From Ideonella oryzae (lineage in GTDB: Bacteria; Pseudomonadota; Gammaproteobacteria; Burkholderiales; Burkholderiaceae_C), in the NCBI RefSeq assembly GCF_024055665.1, contig NZ_JAMXMC010000001.1, positions 248,001-312,000 of the forward strand: DNA of 64,000 bases, given 5' to 3'. Numbering within the stretch: position 1 is the first letter of the stretch; each line of letters starts with the position of its first letter. Of the stretch, positions 59,040-64,000 are shown in pieces. The notes beneath the pieces were generated by a model. That model was given only the letters and a program-made list of their open reading frames with translations. It did not search any database and was not told where the DNA came from. The translations under genes and the position numbers were made by a program.

Positions 59040-60020
59040 TCAGCGCTTGAGGGCACGGCCCAGGCGCTTGCGCACCTGCTGGCCGGTGGATTCAATGTCC
59101 TGCAGCAACCCGGGCAGGCGTTCGGCCACCTTGGCCGCCGTGCGGACCACGGCCTGTCCCCCCGTGCTCAGCCCCTTGCCCACCCCCTGCTGCAGGCTGC
59201 TGCCAGCCGCTTGCGCGCGGTGGCGGGCCAGCATCCAGGCCTTGGCCAGTTCGCCCGGGGGCGCCTGGGCCAGCAAGGCGGCCACCTCGTCCAGGGCCGC
59301 GGCCTCCTGGGGGGTGACCGGGCCGGCGGCTTCCAGCATCTGCCGCAGGCTCTGCACTACATCGGCGGCAATGGCCGCATGGTTGCAGTCGGGGTTGGCA
59401 TGCAGGAAGACACTGCGCTCGCGAGCCATGCGGGCCAGGTCACCGGCCGAGGCCTCGCCGATGATGCGCACGATGGCCTGGTTGACGAAGGCCTCGTCCA
59501 GGCCCCACTCGCGCACCAGGTGCTGTTGCAGGTGATCGAGTTCGGCCCGCTCGATCTGGCCGTCGACCGCCGCCATGCGGATGGCCAGCGGGGCGATGAG
59601 GTCGAAGATCGCCAGGCCCAGCTGGTCCAGCGGTGTGTTCAGGTAGCGCGGGATCTCGATGACGCGCTCACCGCGCCGGTTGCCCAGCAGACGGTAGAGC
59701 CCATAGCAGGCACCGCCCGAGGCCAGCGCCGCGAAGGCCACCCAGCCGATGGGCGTGGCCGCCGTGCCCAGGCCCACCGCCCCCAGCAGGCCGCCGGGCG
59801 CGAAGAAGGTGGAGGCCACCAGGCTGGACTTGGCCACCGCCGCCCCGGTGCCCGCCGCGCCCAGCACATCCCAGATCTCCCGCGCCCGGTTGACGGCCCG
59901 CAGCGAGGCATCGGCCTGCTCGCCGATGGCCAGCTTGGCCTTGAAGCGCAACTCGTCGGCCACGACGCGGCTGGCCTCGATGGCCGGCATGGCGGTGGAT
60001 GGGGATGGGGTGTCGGTCAT
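59040..60020 (-). CDS. TerB-like helical protein with glycine-rich membrane segment
   Basis: A 326-residue protein. Residues about 55-115 are hydrophobic and glycine/alanine-rich (SGGACYGLYRLLGN at the end), a likely membrane hairpin. Residues about 135-250 resemble the TerB/DjlA-N fold: LIAPLAIRMAAVDGQIERAE with HLQQHLVREWGLDE, which has the acidic residues that bind metal in TerB. The C-terminus is an alanine- and basic-rich helix. TerB proteins are linked to tellurite, phage and stress resistance. No other ter genes are present; function is unclear. Confidence 0.6.
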   Translation of the reverse strand: MTDTPSPSTAMPAIEASRVVADELRFKAKLAIGEQADASLRAVNRAREIWDVLGAAGTGAAVAKSSLVASTFFAPGGLLGAVGLGTAATPIGWVAFAALASGGACYGLYRLLGNRRGERVIEIPRYLNTPLDQLGLAIFDLIAPLAIRMAAVDGQIERAELDHLQQHLVREWGLDEAFVNQAIVRIIGEASAGDLARMARERSVFLHANPDCNHAAIAADVVQSLRQMLEAAGPVTPQEAAALDEVAALLAQAPPGELAKAWMLARHRAQAAGSSLQQGVGKGLSTGGQAVVRTAAKVAERLPGLLQDIESTGQQVRKRLGRALKR

Positions 60021-60093
60021 GGTGGAGGGACACGGACGCGGTCCGCCGAGTGTATCGACGCCCCCCGCGTCCGTCCTCCGGGACCGCCCGGGC

Positions 60094-61401
60094 TCAGACC
60101 GAGAACCAGCGCGCCACCGCCGCCGGGGCGCTGGGGAAGTAGGCGTGCAGGAAGCTGGCCTGCAGGCGGCCCTGGCGGTGGACCGCCTCGGGCTGGCCGT
60201 GGTGGCGCTGGGCCTGGGTGTGGGCCAGTGGGGGCAGCGGGCTCTCGAAGCGGGCGTGGTGGAAGGTGTGGCCGCGCACCGTGCCCTCGGGCAGTTCCGC
60301 GGCGTGCAGGCCCAGGTTGACCAGGCGCGGGCTCATGCGCGCCTCGCCGGGCAGCAAGCCCCAGCCGGCATGGCGGGTGCCCTGGGCATCGGTCAGCCCC
60401 TCGGCCAGGGCCAGCATGCCGCCGCATTCGGCCACCAGGGGCAGGCCGGCGGCGTGGTGGGCCTGCAGGCTGCGGCGCGTGCGCTGGGCTGCGGCCAGGG
60501 TGGCGGCGTGCAGCTCGGGGTAGCCGCCGGGCAGGTAAACGGCGGTGGCGCCTTCGGGCACCGGCTCGTCGGCCAGGGGCGAGAAGAAGCACAGGCCCGC
60601 GCCCAGGCGCTGCAGCAGCTGCACATTGGCCGGGTAGAGGAAAGCAAAGGCCGCGTCCTGCGCGATGGCCACGCACTGCCCGCGCAGCGGCGCGCGCTGG
60701 TACACGGCCTGCTCGTCGGCATCGGGCTCGGGCCGGCCCCAGTCCACCTCGGGCGGCAGCGGCAGGTCCAGCGCGGCCAGGGCATCGGCCGCGCGGTCCA
60801 GCCGGGCGTCCAGGTCGGCCAGCTCGGCCGCCTGCACCAGGCCCAGGTGGCGCGAGGGCAATTCAAAGCCTGCCTCGCGCGGCAGCGCACCGTACCAGGC
60901 CAGGCCCGGCGGCAGGCTCTCGCGCAGCATCTCGGCGTGGCCGGGGCTGCCCACGCGGTTGGCCAGCACGCCGCTCACCGACAGTCCGGGCCGATACTGC
61001 TGCAGGCCCAGGGCCAGGGCGCCGAAGGTCTGGGCCATGGCCGCGGCCTCGATCACCGCCAGCACCGGCAGGCCGAAGGTCTGGGCCAGGTCGGCGCTGC
61101 TGGGCCGGCCGTCGAACAGGCCCATCACGCCTTCGACCAGCACGATGTCATGGTCCTGCGCGGCCTCGGCCAGCAGGCGCCGGCAATGGGCCTCGCCGCC
61201 CATCCACAGGTCCAGCTGCCAGCAGGGCTGGCCGCTGGCGCGGGCGTGGATCATCGGGTCCAGGAAGTCCGGCCCGGTCTTGAAGACCCGCACCCGCAGG
61301 CCCTGGCGCGTCCACCGCCGGGCCAGGGCCGCGGTGACGGTGGTCTTGCCCTGCCCGGAGGCGGGTGCGCTGACCATCAGCGCGCGGCAGCGCTCACCCA
61401 C
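60094..61401 (-). CDS. cobB: cobyrinate a,c-diamide synthase
   Basis: A 435-residue amidotransferase that converts cobyrinate to its a,c-diamide with glutamine and ATP. The N-terminal ATPase domain has ALMVSAPASGQGKTTVTAAL and FKTGPDFLDPMIHARASGQP; the C-terminal glutaminase domain has VYLPGGYPELHA and the catalytic cysteine in LVAECGGMLALAEGL, with the histidine in LQASFLHAYF. Last gene of the minus-strand cobalamin run, four bases after cobT ends. Confidence 0.93.
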   Translation of the reverse strand: MGERCRALMVSAPASGQGKTTVTAALARRWTRQGLRVRVFKTGPDFLDPMIHARASGQPCWQLDLWMGGEAHCRRLLAEAAQDHDIVLVEGVMGLFDGRPSSADLAQTFGLPVLAVIEAAAMAQTFGALALGLQQYRPGLSVSGVLANRVGSPGHAEMLRESLPPGLAWYGALPREAGFELPSRHLGLVQAAELADLDARLDRAADALAALDLPLPPEVDWGRPEPDADEQAVYQRAPLRGQCVAIAQDAAFAFLYPANVQLLQRLGAGLCFFSPLADEPVPEGATAVYLPGGYPELHAATLAAAQRTRRSLQAHHAAGLPLVAECGGMLALAEGLTDAQGTRHAGWGLLPGEARMSPRLVNLGLHAAELPEGTVRGHTFHHARFESPLPPLAHTQAQRHHGQPEAVHRQGRLQASFLHAYFPSAPAAVARWFSV

Positions 61402-61405
61402 GCCC

Positions 61406-62452
61406 TCAGTCCTTGTTGGAAACGCCGGCCGACTCGAAGCTGGCCATCTCGTTGAGGAAGGCCACGGCCGCGCGCACCAGACCGTAGGCCAGCACCGCGC
61501 CGGTGCCCTCGCCCAGGCGCAGGTCCAGCATCATCAGGGGCTGGGCCTGCATGGCCTGCAGCATGGCCTGGTGGCCGCGCTCGGCCGATTGGTGGGCGAA
61601 GACGGCATAACCCAGCACCTCGGACGCCAGGCGCGAGGCCACCAGCATGGCGCTGCTGGTGATGAAGCCGTCGACCAGCACCAGCATACCCGCCTCGGCC
61701 GCGCCCAGCATGGCGCCGGCCATCATCGCGATCTCGAAGCCGCCGTACTCGGCCAGGGCCTGCAGCGGCTGATCGCGCAGCGCGCCGGTGCGTGCGGCCG
61801 CGCGGGCCAGCACCGCCTGTTTGCGCTGCAGGCCAGCCTCGTCCACGCCGGTGCCGCGGCCGGTGGCCACGTCCAGCGGCACGTCGGCCAGCTTGTGCAG
61901 CAGCAGCGAGGCCGCGCTGGTGTTGGCAATGCCCATCTCGCCGAAGGCCACCACATTGCAGCCCTGCTCGCGGGCCTCGCGCATCAAGGCGCGGCCCCGC
62001 TCCAGGGCGGCCACGGCCTGTTTGGTCGTCATGGCCGGCTGCACCGCGCTGTTGGCGGTGCCCGGGGCGATCTTGGCGTGCACCAGGCCCGGCACCTCGC
62101 CGAAGTCGTGGTTGACGCCGGCATCCACCACCTGCACCGCCAGGCCCTGGTCGCGCGCCAGCACATTGACCGCCGCGCCGCCACCCAGGAAGTTCATGAC
62201 CATCTGCCAGGTCACGTCCTGCGGGTAGGCGCTCACGCCTTCCAGCGCGATGCCGTGGTCGCCGGCAAAGACGAACACCTGCGGCTGCGACAGCCGGGGC
62301 GTGAGGCTCTGCTGCACGCGGCCGATCTGCAGGGCCAGGGCCTCCAGCCGGCCCAGGGCGCCCAGCGGCTTGGTCTTGGTGTCGATCTTGTGCTGCAGGG
62401 CGGCGTCCAGCGCGGTGGACACGGGGGGGATGCGGACGATGAAGGCGGTCAT
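61406..62452 (-). CDS. cobT: nicotinate-nucleotide-dimethylbenzimidazole phosphoribosyltransferase
   Basis: A 348-residue enzyme that makes alpha-ribazole phosphate, the lower ligand of cobalamin. Markers: [18 protein letters not shown] at the start, [46 protein letters not shown], and the catalytic glutamate in [12 protein letters not shown]. Length is standard. It lies between cobO and cobB in the same direction. Confidence 0.94.
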   Translation of the reverse strand: MTAFIVRIPPVSTALDAALQHKIDTKTKPLGALGRLEALALQIGRVQQSLTPRLSQPQVFVFAGDHGIALEGVSAYPQDVTWQMVMNFLGGGAAVNVLARDQGLAVQVVDAGVNHDFGEVPGLVHAKIAPGTANSAVQPAMTTKQAVAALERGRALMREAREQGCNVVAFGEMGIANTSAASLLLHKLADVPLDVATGRGTGVDEAGLQRKQAVLARAAARTGALRDQPLQALAEYGGFEIAMMAGAMLGAAEAGMLVLVDGFITSSAMLVASRLASEVLGYAVFAHQSAERGHQAMLQAMQAQPLMMLDLRLGEGTGAVLAYGLVRAAVAFLNEMASFESAGVSNKD

Positions 62453-62489
62453 GGCGTGGACTGGTGGAGTGAAAGTGGGGCGGCCGGGT

Positions 62490-63119
62490 TCAGAACTCGA
62501 TGCCCGGCTGGGCGCGGATGCCCTGCTTGAAGGCGTGCTTGACGACCTTGATCTCGCTGACGGTGTGGGCGGCCTCGACCAGCTCGGGCGGGGCGCCGCG
62601 GCCGGTCACCACCACATGCTGGCCCGCGGGCCGCGCGGCCAGGTCGGCCAGCACCGTGGCCACCGGCAGGTAGCCGTGGGCCAGCACGATGTTGAGCTCG
62701 TCCAGCACCACCAGGTCGATGTCCGGGCGCTGCAGCAGGCCGCGGGCGATGGCCCAGCCGGCCTCGACGCGTTCGACGTCGCGGGCGCGGTTCTGCGTCT
62801 CCCAGGTGAACCCTTCGCCGGTGACGTGGAACGCCACCTCGTCGGGGAAGCGGCGGAAGAAGCGCTCCTCGCCGGTGGGGATGGCGCCCTTGATGAACTG
62901 CACCACACCCACGCGCCCGCCGTGGCCCAGGGTGCGCGCGGCCATGCCGAAGGCCGAGCTGCTCTTGCCCTTGCCGGGGCCGCTGAGCACCAGCAGCAGG
63001 CCGGTGTCCTGGTCGGCTCGGGCGATGCGGGCATCGACGGCCGCCTTGTGGCGCTGCATCTTGGCCTTGTGGCGGGCTTCGCCGTCCTCGGGCGAGGTGG
63101 GGGTGTCGGGGTTCGCCAT
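62490..63119 (-). CDS. cobO: cob(I)yrinic acid a,c-diamide adenosyltransferase
   Basis: A 209-residue CobA/CobO/BtuR-type adenosyltransferase that adds the 5'-deoxyadenosyl group to cobalt. The P-loop is [20 protein letters not shown] and the following blocks [35 protein letters not shown] and [17 protein letters not shown] are diagnostic. The N-terminal region binding the lower-axial face ([20 protein letters not shown]) is complete. It is 37 bases upstream of cobT. Confidence 0.94.
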   Translation of the reverse strand: MANPDTPTSPEDGEARHKAKMQRHKAAVDARIARADQDTGLLLVLSGPGKGKSSSAFGMAARTLGHGGRVGVVQFIKGAIPTGEERFFRRFPDEVAFHVTGEGFTWETQNRARDVERVEAGWAIARGLLQRPDIDLVVLDELNIVLAHGYLPVATVLADLAARPAGQHVVVTGRGAPPELVEAAHTVSEIKVVKHAFKQGIRAQPGIEF

Positions 63120-63151
63120 GGGATCTTTCAACAACGGTGGCGGCGTGGCGT

Positions 63152-63967
63152 TCAAGCCGGCAGCCACCAGCGGCGGCCGTCGATCTCGCGGCAGCGCAGG
63201 GGGTGGCCGAAGGCGGCCGAGAGCGTGTCCTCGCGCATCACCTGCTCGACCGGGCCGGCCAGCGCCGTGCCGCCCTGCCCGTCCAGCAGCAGCGCATGGG
63301 TGGCCACGCGCTGGGCCAGGCTGAGGTCGTGCACCGAGACGACCAGGGCGCGGCGGCCGGCGCGCACGTCCTCGGCCAGCAGGTCCAGCATGCGCAGCTG
63401 CTGGGCCAGGTCCAGGTGGGCCAGGGGTTCGTCCAGCAGGGCCAGCGGCGGGTCCTGCGTCAGCAGGGTGGCCAGGGCCACGCGCTGGCGCTCGCCGCCG
63501 GAGAGCGTGGTCACGTCGCGGCCCTCGAAGCCGGCCAGGCCCACGCGGGCCAGCGCGGTGCGGGCCAGCGCGGTGTCGGCCTCGCCCTCCCAGTGCCAGC
63601 GCGACAGATGCGGGTGGCGGCCTTGCAGCACCACGTCCAGCACCGGGGCGGGAAAGGCGTCCACCACCTGCTGGGGCACGTAGCCGCGCCAGCAGGCCAG
63701 CTCGGCCAGGGGCCAGGCCGCCAGCGGGTGGCCGGCCACCGCCAGCGTGCCCTCGGCCGGGGGCCGGGCGCCGGCCAGGGTGCTGAGCAGCTGGGTCTTG
63801 CCCGCGCCGTTGCGGCCCAGCAGCACCCAGCACTGGCCGGCCTGCACCGCCAGGTCCAGGCCGCGCAGCAGCCAGCGCGCGTCGCGGCCGGGCCCGGGCA
63901 CCTGCACGCCCAGGCCCTGCGTCTGCAGCAGCGGCGCCCCAGGAATGGCGGCCGGGGAGCGGCTCAT
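63152..63967 (-). CDS. btuD: ABC transporter ATP-binding protein, cobalamin/haem type
   Basis: A 271-residue ATPase. Walker A is LLGRNGAGKTQLLSTLAG, Q-loop region GYVPQQVVDAF, signature TTLSGGERQRVALATLL, Walker B LALLDEPLAHLDL, and switch histidine SVHDLSLAQ. The FecE/BtuD/HmuV subtype and the flanking cobalamin genes suggest uptake of vitamin B12 or cobinamide. The start overlaps the permease stop by ATGA. The substrate is inferred from context. Confidence 0.88.
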   Translation of the reverse strand: MSRSPAAIPGAPLLQTQGLGVQVPGPGRDARWLLRGLDLAVQAGQCWVLLGRNGAGKTQLLSTLAGARPPAEGTLAVAGHPLAAWPLAELACWRGYVPQQVVDAFPAPVLDVVLQGRHPHLSRWHWEGEADTALARTALARVGLAGFEGRDVTTLSGGERQRVALATLLTQDPPLALLDEPLAHLDLAQQLRMLDLLAEDVRAGRRALVVSVHDLSLAQRVATHALLLDGQGGTALAGPVEQVMREDTLSAAFGHPLRCREIDGRRWWLPA

Positions 63968-64000
63968 CCGCGCCCCCGACGACTCAGCAGCACGATGAAG
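63964..64000 (-). CDS. ABC permease gene, 3' end only (BtuC-like)
   Basis: The last codons of a gene that runs out of the window: on the minus strand it ends FIVLLSRRGRG and a stop at 63964-63966. An FecCD/BtuC-type permease commonly ends with this FIxLLxRRGRG tail, and the overlapping btuD-like ATPase makes this the permease of the same transporter. Confidence 0.65.
   Translation of the reverse strand, partial: FIVLLSRRGRG

Noticed and set aside
62400-64000. Cobalamin riboswitch for the cob/btu genes
   Set aside because: The operon starts to the right of the window, so its leader is not included; the internal gaps are too short for a B12 riboswitch.

Overview
The window reads as a chromosomal segment of a high-GC betaproteobacterium of the order Burkholderiales, probably near the Ideonella/Leptothrix/Rubrivivax group. 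That placement is an inference from base composition and gene repertoire: small DUF3563 and DUF3079 proteins, a NIT-ANTAR regulator beside nirBD, a fused phosphatase-kinase next to a nitrite channel, and an iorAB-type molybdo-hydroxylase. No rRNA, tRNA or CRISPR array was found. Coding density is high on both strands and many long antisense reading frames are composition artefacts.

Layout. 0-5 kb: an HpxZ/AtzH-like protein with a GntR regulator, an EAL/degenerate-GGDEF membrane protein, a thioesterase, and three small stress-type proteins (CsbD, DUF1328, BON lipoprotein). 5-13 kb: a minus-strand molybdo-hydroxylase operon (xdhC-like, [2Fe-2S] subunit, Mo subunit, MocA-like cytidylyltransferase) behind a LysR gene, a frameshifted secreted protein, and a divergent SDR/LysR pair. 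13-17 kb: a visibly less GC-rich island holding a ribbon-helix-helix regulator, vsr, a C5-cytosine methylase and a convergent Eco29kI-type GIY-YIG restriction enzyme. Remnants of two transposase families flank it, and a membrane-protein gene with no 5' end lies at its right edge. 17-20 kb: a Memo-AMMECR1 fusion plus its radical SAM partner. 20-26 kb: an arsenic locus, arsR-arsI-arsC-arsC-acr3-sigma factor-permease-CxxC thioredoxin-arsA.

26-34 kb: a PAS-GGDEF cyclase, DUF3563, flavin reductase, a LysR/SDR pair, LtrA, and a two-component system whose kinase carries a PhnD-type periplasmic sensor. 34-42 kb, all minus strand: group-2-like [NiFe] hydrogenase small and large subunits, a maturation protease, a PAS-GGDEF-EAL protein, and a five-haem cytochrome fused from an AdhB-like triheme part and a TsdA-like diheme part. 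This looks like an H2-sensing and c-di-GMP module joined to sulfur or alcohol electron transfer, and is the most unusual part of the window. 42-50 kb: FadL-type porin, AbrB-type transporter, MFS/SDR/SnoaL genes opposite a LysR gene, a membrane diguanylate cyclase and DUF3079.

50-57.5 kb: assimilatory nitrite locus, nirB-nirD-NIT/ANTAR regulator-nirC-phosphatase/kinase. Both nirB and nirC have sigma-54-like promoters. The nirC leader holds two hexaloop hairpins of ANTAR type, the second overlapping the 5' arm of a strong intrinsic terminator; the nirB leader shares 11 of 12 bases of the first hairpin. 57.5-64 kb: M19-like dipeptidase, DUF1304, a TerB-like protein, then a minus-strand cobalamin operon (permease end, ATPase, cobO, cobT, cobB). 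The window therefore combines metal and nitrogen physiology, several c-di-GMP enzymes, and one mobile restriction island.
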